Assembly (NCBI GenBank): GCA_900107365.1
Contig: FNPS01000016.1
Location: forward strand, 1 to 64,000
Direction of reading: 5' to 3'
Origin: Flavobacterium aquidurense
Lineage (GTDB): Bacteria; Bacteroidota; Bacteroidia; Flavobacteriales; Flavobacteriaceae
DNA: 64,000 nt
The position numbers and the translations under genes were made by a program. The notes under the pieces were generated by a model, which saw only the letters and a program-made list of their open reading frames with translations, was not told the origin of the DNA and made no database searches. Positions 28,187-36,797 of the stretch are shown one piece after another; the first letter of the stretch is position 1; the number at the start of each line of letters is the position of its first letter.

Positions 28187-28420
28187 TATTTTTTTTAAAA
28201 TAAAAATAATAAATCTACTTAACAGCGCAGAAATGTATCTGAAATTGAACTGATCTACAAAACAAAAGTAAAAAACTCCGAAAGACTACAAATCTAATCT
28301 TCAAAAAATGCATACAAACTAGCTCTTTCATCTGGGACATTAGAATAGAAATTCTAGGACAGTTTAACCCCCGAATTTAATACGGAATGATATTTATTTT
28401 CTTTAAATCATCCACAAAAT

Positions 28421-28548
28421 GGTTCGGAAATTGTCCCGTTAGGGCTACTAAAACAAAAGCTTCAGAGAAATCTGAAGTTTTTTTGTTTTTTAATTTCATT
28501 GAAAGTCTAATTTGTTACGTTCACGAACTTGATACTCGCGTTAGCGGG
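28421..28548 (+). repeat. right flanking repeat of the SIR2-HerA island
   Basis: The order matches the left copy (24704-24827): a decayed T-arm (GGTTCGG), CTACTAAAACAAAAGCTTCAG with terminator, then GTTACGTTCACGA and ACTCGCG. The T-arm is more degenerate than on the left. Confidence 0.6.
28460..28484 (+). terminator. intrinsic terminator in right island repeat
   Basis: CTTCAGA-GAAA-TCTGAAG (28460-28477) is a perfect 7-bp stem with a GAAA loop, followed by seven T. Confidence 0.8.
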
Positions 28549-28645
28549 AAATTTAGTAAAATGGGGAATTACACATAGACAAAAAATTATTGAATCTCTT
28601 AAATAATAAATTCATAACCTTTCAGGTTTAACCCTATTTAAACAT

Positions 28646-30127
28646 TTAATCCAACTTAAACCATTCATTTACTTCTTCGGCTATAGTTTCTTTAATTTCA
28701 GCATTTTCAAATTCATTTGTTATTGAATTATATTCGTAATCTTTCTGCCATTTTTTATAATGTAAAGACACTTGTTCAATTGCATCGCAAACAAAATTCA
28801 GTTCATTATTAGTCATAATCGGATGCAGTGATAAACGTACCCAGCCCGGTTTATTTATTTGATTTTTCTCTAAAAGTTCGTTTGTAATTATTGCTGATTT
28901 CTTTTCGTTTATATTAAATAAATAATGCGCATAAGTACTTGCACATGACTAGCCGCCGCGAACCTGAATCCCGAAACGGTCATTTAAAAGCCTTACGATT
29001 AAATTATAGTGAATATCTTCAATTACAAAAGAAACACAGCCGATTCTTTCCGTTTTTAAATCTCCTAAAATTGACAAACCTTTTACTTTTTGAAGTCTTG
29101 AAAAACAAAGAGCAAGCAGTTCTTTTTCTCTGTTTTTGATGTTTGAAACTCCCATCTTGTCTTTTAATTCTAAAGCTAAAGCAGCTCTTATTACTTGTAG
29201 AAAGCCTGGTGTTCCGCCATCTTCTCTAACTTCTATGACCTCGCTATAACAATATCTGCCTAACGGATTTGTCCATCTTACATTTCCACCGCCCGGATTA
29301 TCGGGAAAATCTGCTTTGTATAATTTTTCATTAAAAACCAAAACGCCGCAAGTTCCCGGGCCGCCTAAGAATTTGTGAGGAGAAAAGAAAATGGCATCTA
29401 ATTGCTGTTCCGAATCTTTTGGGTGCATATCGATTTTGACATACGGTGCCGAAGCTGCAAAATCAACAAAACAAAGTCCGCCGTTTTGATGCATGATTTT
29501 GGCCAATTCATGATAAGGCGTAATAATTCCTGTAACATTTGAACAAGCTGTAAATGAGCCTATCTTTAAGCTTCTGTCAGCATATTTTTTAATTTCTTCG
29601 GAAAGAATATTGGGATCCACTAAATTATTTTCATCTGGTGGTAAAATCACAACATCAGCATTTGTTTCATACCACGAAACCTGATTGGAATGATGCTCCA
29701 TATGTGTAATAAAAACAACTGGTGTATCGTTTTCATCATCTTTTCGTAAACGCATAATGCGATGTAATTTTGACAAAGCAGCCGTCATTCCGGTTCCGGT
29801 TGTTACTAAAACATCAGAATCATTTGCGTTTACTGACTTTTTAATTATATCTCTCGCATATTGATAAGCATAAGTTGAAGTCTTTCCTGTCTGACTAGAA
29901 AGTGAATGCGTATTGGCAATCATTGGTCCAATTTTATTGAGCATAATATCTTCAATTGGTGCGTATAATCTTCCGCTGGCAACCCAATCTGCATAAAGCA
30001 GGTTTTGCTTTCCATAAACCGATTTAAAGCGGTGATCTACTCCTACTGTATTTTCTCTAAATTTAGAGAAGTAACACTCCAATTCTATTGGTTTTGTTGT
30101 CTCAATAGCATTCATTTCCTTTATCAT
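28646..30127 (-). pseudogene. class V PLP-dependent aminotransferase, split by an in-frame TAG
   Basis: The first 392 codons encode a fold-type I aminotransferase related to cysteine desulfurases: VTTGTGMTAAL, HMEHHSNQVSW, FVDFAASAPY and the PLP lysine K252 in SPHKFLGG. A TAG at 28949-28951 ends the frame just after FGIQVRGG. The same frame continues open for 100 more codons to 28646, encoding SCASTYAHYLFN and KPGWVRLSLHP, which is the expected C-terminal domain. In relatives the motif is RGGCxCAG, so the TAG stands where a conserved Cys would be. It may be a pseudogene, a sequencing error or a readthrough case. It is the last gene of the SAM-riboswitch unit. Confidence 0.75.
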
Positions 30128-30204
30128 TTTAATAACTAAATTTATTGTTGTTTTAATTTTTCGAAGAATTAAAAAGTTTAGAGCAGCTGATTATTCTCAT
30201 ACTA

Positions 30205-31194
30205 TTAATTTGCCTGCCCTAATAGCGATTTAAGTGTAGTTTGCAATTCTTCTCCGTGAAGATTTTTCGCTACGATTATTCCTTTTGAATCGACTAAATA
30301 ATTCCCCGGAATGGCTCTTACTCCATATAATTTGGCAATGGCGCTGTTCCAGAAAAGTAAATCAGAAACATGTAACCAAGTCAAATTATCATCCTGAATT
30401 CCTTTAATCCAATTTTCTTTCTTTTTATCCAAAGAAACGCCTATGATGTTAAAACCTTTGTCGTGATACTCTTTATAAGCCGCAACGATATTTGGATTTT
30501 CTCTTCGGCAAGGTCCGCACCAAGAAGCCCAAAAATCAACTAGAGTATAACCTTTTAAATTTTCAGAAAGACGTACTGGTTTACCCTGCGGATCATTAGC
30601 TGTGAAATCAGGGGCTTTTTTACCAACCGCTAATCCGTCCAAAACAGTAACCAGCTCTTTTAGTTCTTTTACGTAAGTGGTGCTTTGCAGATTTTTATCG
30701 AGCAATGCAATGTTTTGAGTTATTTGTTCCGGCGTTAATCTATACGACCAGTTTCTGTACAATACATAAGCCGAAACTATAGATTTAGGGTTTTCAGTAA
30801 TGAATTTACTGATTTCTACATCTTTTGATTTTTTATAGGCTTCGAATAAATTCTGAGATTCAGAGCCTTCAACTATAGAACTTGTATAATATTTCTTTGG
30901 ACTTAATTTTACTGTAATTGACGTTTTTTCAAGGAAAATATACAATGGAGACTCTTCTGTGTTTACACTTAATCCGTATAATTCGGGTGTTTTAACTTTA
31001 GTTTTAAAACTAAAATTTCCATCTTTTACTTTTACCGAATCGATTGTCGTAAACATTTTATTGTGGAATTTTTGCAAATACACATATTGCGCAACTGTAT
31101 CTGTAACAGTTCCTTTTAACTGTAAATTACTTTCTTGCGCCTGAGTTTGTGAAACTCCAAGAAATAAAGCAAAACCTAATAGTATTTTTTTCAT
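30205..31194 (-). CDS. TlpA/ResA-like thioredoxin-fold protein with DUF4369 domain
   Basis: A 329-aa exported protein (signal MKKILLGFALFLGVSQTQAQ). The N-terminal half (~25-175) resembles DUF4369 (LKGTVTDTVAQYVYLQKF ... SVKVKDGNFSFKTKV). The C-terminal half is an AhpC/TSA-TlpA thioredoxin domain (APDFTANDPQGKPVRLSE) with the redox motif WCGPC (C226, C229) and the cis-Pro segment VRAIPGNYLVD. It probably reduces periplasmic disulfides. It lies between a SAM riboswitch and a cysteine-desulfurase-like aminotransferase, which suggests a link to sulfur metabolism. Confidence 0.88.
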   Translation of the reverse strand: MKKILLGFALFLGVSQTQAQESNLQLKGTVTDTVAQYVYLQKFHNKMFTTIDSVKVKDGNFSFKTKVKTPELYGLSVNTEESPLYIFLEKTSITVKLSPKKYYTSSIVEGSESQNLFEAYKKSKDVEISKFITENPKSIVSAYVLYRNWSYRLTPEQITQNIALLDKNLQSTTYVKELKELVTVLDGLAVGKKAPDFTANDPQGKPVRLSENLKGYTLVDFWASWCGPCRRENPNIVAAYKEYHDKGFNIIGVSLDKKKENWIKGIQDDNLTWLHVSDLLFWNSAIAKLYGVRAIPGNYLVDSKGIIVAKNLHGEELQTTLKSLLGQAN

Positions 31195-31319
31195 TTTATT
31201 TTGATTTTAAGTTGATCATGTGATTTTTTATTTTAGTTTAATATTGGGCAAAAGAATTCCTTTAGGCCATTGAAAAAGGCTTTCGGTAGATGGTATTTAA
31301 AAAGAAATGAGAGAGAGAA

Positions 31320-31418
31320 TTAATGCTTTCGCATTCGGAAACCTGCAAGACTATATTCTTCGAAGATTGAATTCAAAAGTTCGTTACTGTCGTGTAAAAA
31401 ATGCAGTTTGGTTTTCAT
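31320..31418 (-). CDS. putative 32-aa small protein behind the SAM riboswitch
   Basis: An ATG-started frame of 32 codons (MKTKLHFLHDSN ... FRMRKH, stop TAA) between the riboswitch and the TlpA-like gene. It starts 57 nt after the aptamer, preceded by an AT-rich leader typical of flavobacterial starts. No family is recognised. Position and a balanced amino-acid composition make it plausible as a short leader peptide or small protein, but the length alone is weak evidence. Confidence 0.4.
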   Translation of the reverse strand: MKTKLHFLHDSNELLNSIFEEYSLAGFRMRKH

Positions 31419-31475
31419 TTTAAAAAATAAATAATTTCAACAATGATGACCTTATTCAGATTTAAGCAAATCTTT

Positions 31476-31571
31476 CTTATCTGTCCGCTACAGCGGAAGG
31501 ATTTAGCACCTTATTCGGTAACAGGTTGCTAAGACGTCAATGGGCCTACTCCCTCAGTCTTTCTGGATAAG
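31476..31571 (-). ncRNA. SAM-I riboswitch (S box)
   Basis: On the minus strand the aptamer starts CTTATCCAGAAAGACTGAG and ends in GATAAG, closing helix P1. Conserved core segments are GAGGGA followed by GGCCC, then AGCAACC and GGTGCTAAATCC, in the order and spacing of the S box. It binds S-adenosylmethionine and represses downstream genes when SAM is abundant. A short AGATTT-GCTT-AAATCT hairpin follows without a T-run, so control may be translational. The downstream genes are the small ORF, TlpA-like protein and aminotransferase. Confidence 0.88.
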
Positions 31572-31596
31572 TATCATTCAGAATTTTTCTGTGAAA

Positions 31597-31604
31597 CAAA
31601 TATA
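31597..31604 (-). promoter_or_regulatory. -7 element of the SAM-riboswitch transcript
   Basis: TATATTTG on the minus strand matches TAnnTTTG. It predicts a start near 31590, about 19 nt before the riboswitch P1 helix. The -33 region reads TTAG instead of TTG. Confidence 0.55.
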
Positions 31605-31625
31605 TACATAAATTCTATAGAACTA

Positions 31626-32156
31626 ATATAGTTTAAAGTTTTTTTTGGATTTTATATTTCAAAAATTTAAATTAAAAAAACAGGACAGCAGAATTTTTGG
31701 AGTTCATACCTTAAAGTGGACATAGAAAACAAAATCTTTGGCGTTAAAACAAGAAAACGCATAAACAAAAAAAATACTTTAAAATATTTTGCTAATTACA
31801 TTTACAGAAATTAACTGTACAGTATTGAGTAGAATAAAATGTATTTGAGGTACAAGTAAGATACAATTTAAAGAATTACTATTAGAAACATAATCAAAAC
31901 AATTTTATAACACAGGCCTAAAATTTTAGTATTTAAAAGTTTTGTGGCATAATCATGGCGCAATGTAATTTATAAAACTAAAATTCCAGCAAAACAAAGG
32001 TTTGACAAGCTTAGGTTCGAAACTTTTAGAAAAACATTAATTTCTTCATTGGGTTTAAAACATGGGTTCGGAATGATACTGCTCTATAAAAAATTAGTAC
32101 TCTGTTTTTGTGCAAAATTGAGGAATACCGAAAACTATTCCCATTTATAACTAATA
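31626..32156. other. gene-free region with scar repeat
   Basis: No gene. 31775-31870 is similar to 24525-24625 (both contain AAAATATTTTGCTAATTACA and then CAGAAATTAA). GTGGCATAATCATGGC at 31944-31959 and a T-arm-like CTTAGGTTCGAAACTT at about 32010-32025 form a scar unit like that at 3.7 kb. Confidence 0.5.
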
Positions 32157-32945
32157 CTATATATATTGGCTCTTATCCTTAAAAAGGATTCTAACAGCTA
32201 CAATAATTATCAATGGTACAGCAATACCCAATATCAAAAGGCCAAAATACTGATAATAGTCCTTGATGTAGTCATTTTGGTCTGCTAAAAAAATAAATGA
32301 AGTTTTCATTTCATTTTGTGTAATCAAATAGGAATTTGAAAAATTGTTTCCCCAATGCAGGCCTATGGGCAGTAATATGCTTCCAGATCGATTAAGTGCA
32401 TTGGAAAAGATGAGTATTGCAAAAAAATAATTTGATAATTGAAAAGGGAAATTCCACATATTACCCGAGATATCATGCATACTCATGAAAACAATAGATG
32501 TTAATAAGACTGCAAAGATACTCCCGCCAATTTGTTTAGCTTTATAAAACCCGTAACCCATGATGTAAAACTGCTGTACAATCACAGTAGGAAGCACAGT
32601 TACCAATGCAATCGATAAAGCTTTTATATTTGGAGAATAGTGTATTTGAAAGTTTCCACCTTTAATAATAACCTGAATGCAGAGGTTAAAAAAAACAAAA
32701 CAAATTCCTAAAAGAAAACCCATCAGAATTTTATTCACCGGCTTATGGCTTTTATCTATTCCAAGATAATTGAGGGATAAACCTTCCGATTTGAACATCA
32801 TCCAATTTGCAAGAATAACTAATATACATCCTAAAGGTAAAAATGAAAACAATTGGCTGTCTACTAAACCACTTAGAAAAAGTGACAAAGCGATTAAGCA
32901 TGCAAAAATCAGGAGCTGTTTTAGTTTTGGTAATCTTGCTTTCAT
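32157..32945 (-). CDS. CPBP-like (CAAX protease/Abi family) membrane protein, catalytic Glu pair missing
   Basis: A 262-aa protein with about seven to eight hydrophobic helices. The C-terminal part has CPBP landmarks: FxxxH (F153-H157, FMSMH) and a later His (H197, LHWGNN). The EExxxR motif that carries the catalytic glutamates is replaced by Q124-Q125 followed by Met at the Arg position (VQQFYIMGYGFY). It is therefore probably not an active glutamic protease. It is divergent from an XRE-type gene across 62 bp; a -7 box TAGTTTTG (complement of 32965-32972) lies in the gap. Confidence 0.65.
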   Translation of the reverse strand: MKARLPKLKQLLIFACLIALSLFLSGLVDSQLFSFLPLGCILVILANWMMFKSEGLSLNYLGIDKSHKPVNKILMGFLLGICFVFFNLCIQVIIKGGNFQIHYSPNIKALSIALVTVLPTVIVQQFYIMGYGFYKAKQIGGSIFAVLLTSIVFMSMHDISGNMWNFPFQLSNYFFAILIFSNALNRSGSILLPIGLHWGNNFSNSYLITQNEMKTSFIFLADQNDYIKDYYQYFGLLILGIAVPLIIIVAVRILFKDKSQYI

Positions 32946-33007
32946 AATTATAGCTTTTTTTCTTCAAAACTATTAATTTTAACCTCGATTTATCAGTTAC
33001 AATTAAA

Positions 33008-33475
33008 ATGTCATCTCAAATGTCGTCAAATGCCGTTAAAGAATTTATAGATTTTGCAGCTTATAATAAGCAGGATATTGCTGGGATGGTAAAGCGTGAA
33101 AGATTAAAAAGAAAATTGACACAAAAGGAACTCGCTGAACTCTCAGGTATAACTATTCGTGCCGTTCAGCGAATAGAAAACGCAATCGTTATGCCGAGAA
33201 GATATACATTGAATGCTTTATTTGAACATATTGATGTCCCGTTAGAATTTATAAAAAAGAAAGCACTTTCTTCTGACGAAAAAGAAGCAGTTGTAAAACC
33301 TTCAAGAATTTCAAAATTGATCTTAACTTTTGGCATTCCTGTTTTACTTGTAATTGGCTGCTATGCCTATATCCTTCAATCACCTACATTTCCCGAAAAT
33401 GCATTTGAAATGTGCGTATTGATTTTCTGTATGAGTTTTATTTATTTCATACTATTACTAAAAATTTGGAAATAA
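33008..33475 (+). CDS. XRE-family regulator with C-terminal membrane helices
   Basis: A 155-aa protein. Residues ~28-82 are a Cro/CI-type HTH (ERLKRKLTQKELAELSGITI, then RAVQRIENAIVMPRRYTLNAL). Two hydrophobic helices follow (about 102-121 and 132-154), so the DNA-binding domain would be tethered to the inner membrane. ATG codons at 33008 and 33020 are both possible starts. It is divergent from the CPBP-like gene and may regulate it, with the two perhaps meeting in the membrane. Confidence 0.8.
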   Translation: MSSQMSSNAVKEFIDFAAYNKQDIAGMVKRERLKRKLTQKELAELSGITIRAVQRIENAIVMPRRYTLNALFEHIDVPLEFIKKKALSSDEKEAVVKPSRISKLILTFGIPVLLVIGCYAYILQSPTFPENAFEMCVLIFCMSFIYFILLLKIWK

Positions 33476-33891
33476 AAATTCATATGAAATACATTATGCT
33501 ATTGCACCTAAAAAGAACTATAATTGAGGACTGACAGTCTAATATCATTACAATAATATAGAAGTTATTAGTATAATACGTTATCTTTACTAATAATTAA
33601 TTTTTTTAGAGTGACCCTATAGGTGACCTTGTTCTTAAATAGTCTGTGAAAGCCCATCATTATTGGGATTAAAGTAAGGTTTGCGGAGCCTCTTTCTCCG
33701 CTGAAGGCTAAAAAAGAGACTTTTCAAAGTTTTCAAAAAAGGCCAAAAAGAGCGGTAAACCCTGCAAATCAAACGATTTGCAGGGTTTTTTCTTTTATAC
33801 CGCTTTTCAATATTTATAAAATCGAACAAAAACTTTGTGGCGCATTCGTGGCGCATTTTCAAAGTTCAAAGTTGCGCCACAAAATTTCATC
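33476..33891. other. gene-free region with scar unit
   Basis: Contains a decayed T-arm/acceptor-like stretch (33676-33705, GGTTTGCGGAGCC then TCTTTCTCCGC), the AAGGCC/TTTTC linker, a strong terminator (33760-33791) and GTGGCGCATTCGTGGCGC (33837-33854). A frame at 33635-33862 on the minus strand is a shadow of this repeat. Confidence 0.5.
33760..33791 (+). terminator. intrinsic terminator in scar unit
   Basis: CCCTGCAAATC-AAAC-GATTTGCAGGG (33760-33785) is a perfect 11-bp stem with a 4-nt loop followed by six T. Confidence 0.85.
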
Positions 33892-34056
33892 TTAAGTCCC
33901 GATATCAACTAAACCATCACTACTTGAAGTAACCTTTCCTTTAAGTACAGTCTGACAATCTGTGCGGGCTTCTCCAGCAAAAATATTAATACTCAAAAAT
34001 AAAAACAACAATAGCATCTTGCCTTGCATTGTCATAAATATGTTATTAATTCTCAT
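33892..34056 (-). pseudogene. N-terminal remnant of a SusC-type TonB receptor
   Basis: A 54-codon frame: a signal peptide (MLLLFLFLSINIFAGEA) followed by VLKGKVTSSSDGL, the first strand of the carboxypeptidase-regulatory-like domain that opens SusC proteins. It then leaves the family (VDIGT, stop). The break is 38 bp from a scar repeat motif. It probably marks an older PUL whose transporter was deleted. Confidence 0.5.
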
Positions 34057-34500
34057 AAATATAATATTTAATGGTTAAGAAAATCATGTGATAAAACAGC
34101 AGGAAAATATTTAATTTTCTCTTTATTAATTGTTTTTGCGTTTGTCATATTTAAATTGGTTTTTTGGTTACTTAGTTAATTTATTCTGCACAGCATACAA
34201 CAAATAGAAATGGTATATAATGAATAGCCTTTCCAATAATTGATTGTATTGATGAATACAAATGAAGGTTAATTTTTCAGCTCCACTAATAGAATATTTT
34301 ACTATTTAAATGGACTATATTCTTATTTATGATTTAACATCAAAAAATTGTTGCTATTTTTATATATAATAAAAAAATACCCTTAATTATCCTATAAATC
34401 AGAAATTATGTTTTACGAAAGTATTCTGAATTCGGCACCAACATTCTGATAAAAACTGATGCTACCATTTCCAATTCTATAATTAATTTCAATTTTACAA
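34057..34500. other. AT-rich intergenic region
   Basis: No gene or clear repeat. It lies upstream of the SusC remnant and downstream of the PUL 2 terminator and may include the former promoter of that remnant. Confidence 0.4.
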
Positions 34501-34502
34501 AT

Positions 34503-34541
34503 AAAAAAACTGGCTGCAGATTCTAATTTCCACAGCCAGTT
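34503..34541 (-). terminator. intrinsic terminator of PUL 2 operon
   Basis: AACTGGCTG (34508-34516) and CAGCCAGTT (34533-34541) form a perfect 9-bp stem with a 16-nt loop. On the minus strand it is followed by seven T. It lies 112 bp after the SusD stop. Confidence 0.8.
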
Positions 34542-34653
34542 AAAAACTAATTAATAAAACTCAGGTAACATTTTTTTAGTAAGTAAAAGTTTTTATATAA
34601 TCTAATACCTTTTCAAATTCGTGTCATATTAGAAAATAAAAATTATATCAATA

Positions 34654-36747
34654 TTAATAGCCAGGATTCTGCCATTGTGCTTTTTGTGAATCTGACAAAT
34701 TTGAACCATCATCATTTAGCAATCCATCAATAAATGATTGTGGAATTGGACGGAGTTCATGTTTATGCGCTGTTATATTGGTTGCTTCGGCATTGAACGC
34801 TTTTGCACGTTTGATTAATGTTCCAGTACGAGAAAGTGTTTCCCAACGTTGCCATTCACCTAGTAATTCACGTGTATATTCATTAAGAATAAAATTTAAC
34901 GCACGATCATATTCACTTGCTGCTCCAATTTTGCTAAGAATAGCCTCATCTTCACTAGGCAAACTCGCTGGAAAAGATGTTAATCTCAAATCTGATGCTG
35001 CCGTCGTAACAGGCACAGTTGGATTTGACAAATAATATGTGTTCATATCTAAATTTGAAGCCGTATAGTTTGTTGCTGCGGTTCCAGTATTTAATGCATT
35101 ATTTTTAAACGCCTGAGAACCGTCACTGTAAAATGATCTATTTTCTCCGTTTTTCCATTGCGCTCTGGCTCTGACAACATTTATATCTTGCATTGCCAGA
35201 CCGTATTTTTGTAATCGAACATAACATTCTGCTCGTACAAGATAAGTTTCAGCAAGACGTGCTATAATCACATCGCGATGTGCATCCGCTTTTTCAGCGG
35301 TTCTTGAACCATCATCTGTCTTATTAATTCCGGCAAAGAAATTACAAATAGGTTGATTTTTAAATGTTGGAGCAACATAGGTTCCCTTTTGATACAAAAC
35401 TAAAGAATTAGGTACAAATTGCCCTTTGACAGCCGTTAGGGCACCAGCTGTTGCAGTTTGTCTTTTTCCTGTAGTCCATTCCGGTAAACGACCAGCCTGA
35501 TCTTTCCATGTCGGATTTTGAATGGTAGCTCCAAATTTAGCATTATCATAAGTATTGTCATTCTGCGTATTTAGAATCATTACAATTGCAGGGTCTCCAA
35601 TTTTGACACCTGCACTGGCAGTTACCACAGTGTTCGCGCCATAAACCGTTTTAAAAGTCTTCCACATTCTTGCATCATTAATGTGATCATAAACAGCATA
35701 AGAATATTCAGTTGGACGACAACGCTGGAAATCCATACCGCCAATCCATACTCCTCGCTTTACCCAACCTCCAGAAAAACTAGAAAATTGAGGTGTAAAA
35801 TAGTTATATGTACGATTTCCGAAACGACCTACAGTTGTTGGATCACCATTATGTCCTGCTGCCATCAATATTTCATTAAGCTGTTCATTTGGACAGTCAA
35901 TACCGGTCCAGTTTGCATACAGGTCGCTATAATTATTAGTTAATGCCCCGCGAGCTGTAATTGCGTAACTACAGGCATCGATAGCTTCTTGAAGATCTGT
36001 CTCTTTATATTTACTATTCCATGCATCGTTACGCTCTGAAACACGAAACAACAAAGCTTTAGCTAAAAAGTGCGCTGCTGTTGCCTTAGTCCAGGTAATT
36101 CCTTTTCCATAAGTGTATACTTCCCCTTCAAAAAGTTTATATGCGTTACGTAAGTCAGATATACTCTGCTCCCAAGCCTGTTCATCCGTAGCACGTGTAA
36201 AATTACGAACAACGCCAACGGCAGGTTTTGTTTGAAGAGGAACTCCTCCATATTGAGCAGTAAGTTTATAGTAATTAAAACCCCTCAAAAAATAAGCATG
36301 CGCCAAACAACGATTACGAATTTTAAGATCATCTATCTTATCCGCATTTGCTATTATCGTGTTACAAGATGCAATACCATAATACATTTCATCCCACAAA
36401 TCTGATGGTAACGTAGCATTTGCATTAGCCGCTCCAGTTGCTATTGTTGCTCCGGCAGGTCCTAAACGATTATCATACGTATTCCACATTTCATTAGTAA
36501 GATCATTCGCATTGGTGAATTCGTCAGTACCATAAAGTGTAGTTCCATAAGACCACTCTGAACCAAAATGCCATCTAATATTCCCATATAGTGAAACTGT
36601 CAAAGCCTGGAGGCCTTCAGATGTTTCGAAATATTGAGTCGAATATTGAGTGGTCAACTCTTCATCAAGAAAGTCTTTCGAGCAAGACGAAAATGCTAAA
36701 GCCAAAATGGCAAATAGGCCGATTCCGATATTTTTTATTTTATTCAT
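34654..36747 (-). CDS. SusD/RagB-family lipoprotein (PUL 2)
   Basis: A 697-aa lipoprotein (lipobox LAFSSC, then KDFLDEELTTQYS). SusD landmarks include the TPR-like YFLRGFNYYKLTAQYGGVPL, RLAETYLVRAECYVRLQKY and the C-terminal EYTRELLGEWQRWETLSRTG. At ~700 residues it is longer than PUL 1 SusD (508), with inserts in the middle. It acts as the glycan-capturing lid on the adjacent SusC. It is the last gene of the leftward PUL 2 operon, 50 bp after SusC and followed by a strong terminator. Confidence 0.95.
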   Translation of the reverse strand: MNKIKNIGIGLFAILALAFSSCSKDFLDEELTTQYSTQYFETSEGLQALTVSLYGNIRWHFGSEWSYGTTLYGTDEFTNANDLTNEMWNTYDNRLGPAGATIATGAANANATLPSDLWDEMYYGIASCNTIIANADKIDDLKIRNRCLAHAYFLRGFNYYKLTAQYGGVPLQTKPAVGVVRNFTRATDEQAWEQSISDLRNAYKLFEGEVYTYGKGITWTKATAAHFLAKALLFRVSERNDAWNSKYKETDLQEAIDACSYAITARGALTNNYSDLYANWTGIDCPNEQLNEILMAAGHNGDPTTVGRFGNRTYNYFTPQFSSFSGGWVKRGVWIGGMDFQRCRPTEYSYAVYDHINDARMWKTFKTVYGANTVVTASAGVKIGDPAIVMILNTQNDNTYDNAKFGATIQNPTWKDQAGRLPEWTTGKRQTATAGALTAVKGQFVPNSLVLYQKGTYVAPTFKNQPICNFFAGINKTDDGSRTAEKADAHRDVIIARLAETYLVRAECYVRLQKYGLAMQDINVVRARAQWKNGENRSFYSDGSQAFKNNALNTGTAATNYTASNLDMNTYYLSNPTVPVTTAASDLRLTSFPASLPSEDEAILSKIGAASEYDRALNFILNEYTRELLGEWQRWETLSRTGTLIKRAKAFNAEATNITAHKHELRPIPQSFIDGLLNDDGSNLSDSQKAQWQNPGY

Positions 36748-36797
36748 TTTTATATTTTTAAATTTTATTTCATTAATTCGTTTAAGAAAAATAATTA

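Larger units (their letters stand above)
28187..28645. other. intergenic region with right flanking repeat
   Basis: No gene. It contains the right copy of the island repeat (28421-28548): GGTTCGG, a GTCCCG/GGGCTACT stretch, a terminator and CGTTCACGA/CTCGCG words. The frame 28387-28578 is an artefact over the repeat. Confidence 0.5.

Noticed and set aside
28949-28951. Selenocysteine at the interrupted Cys position
   Set aside because: The codon is TAG, not TGA.
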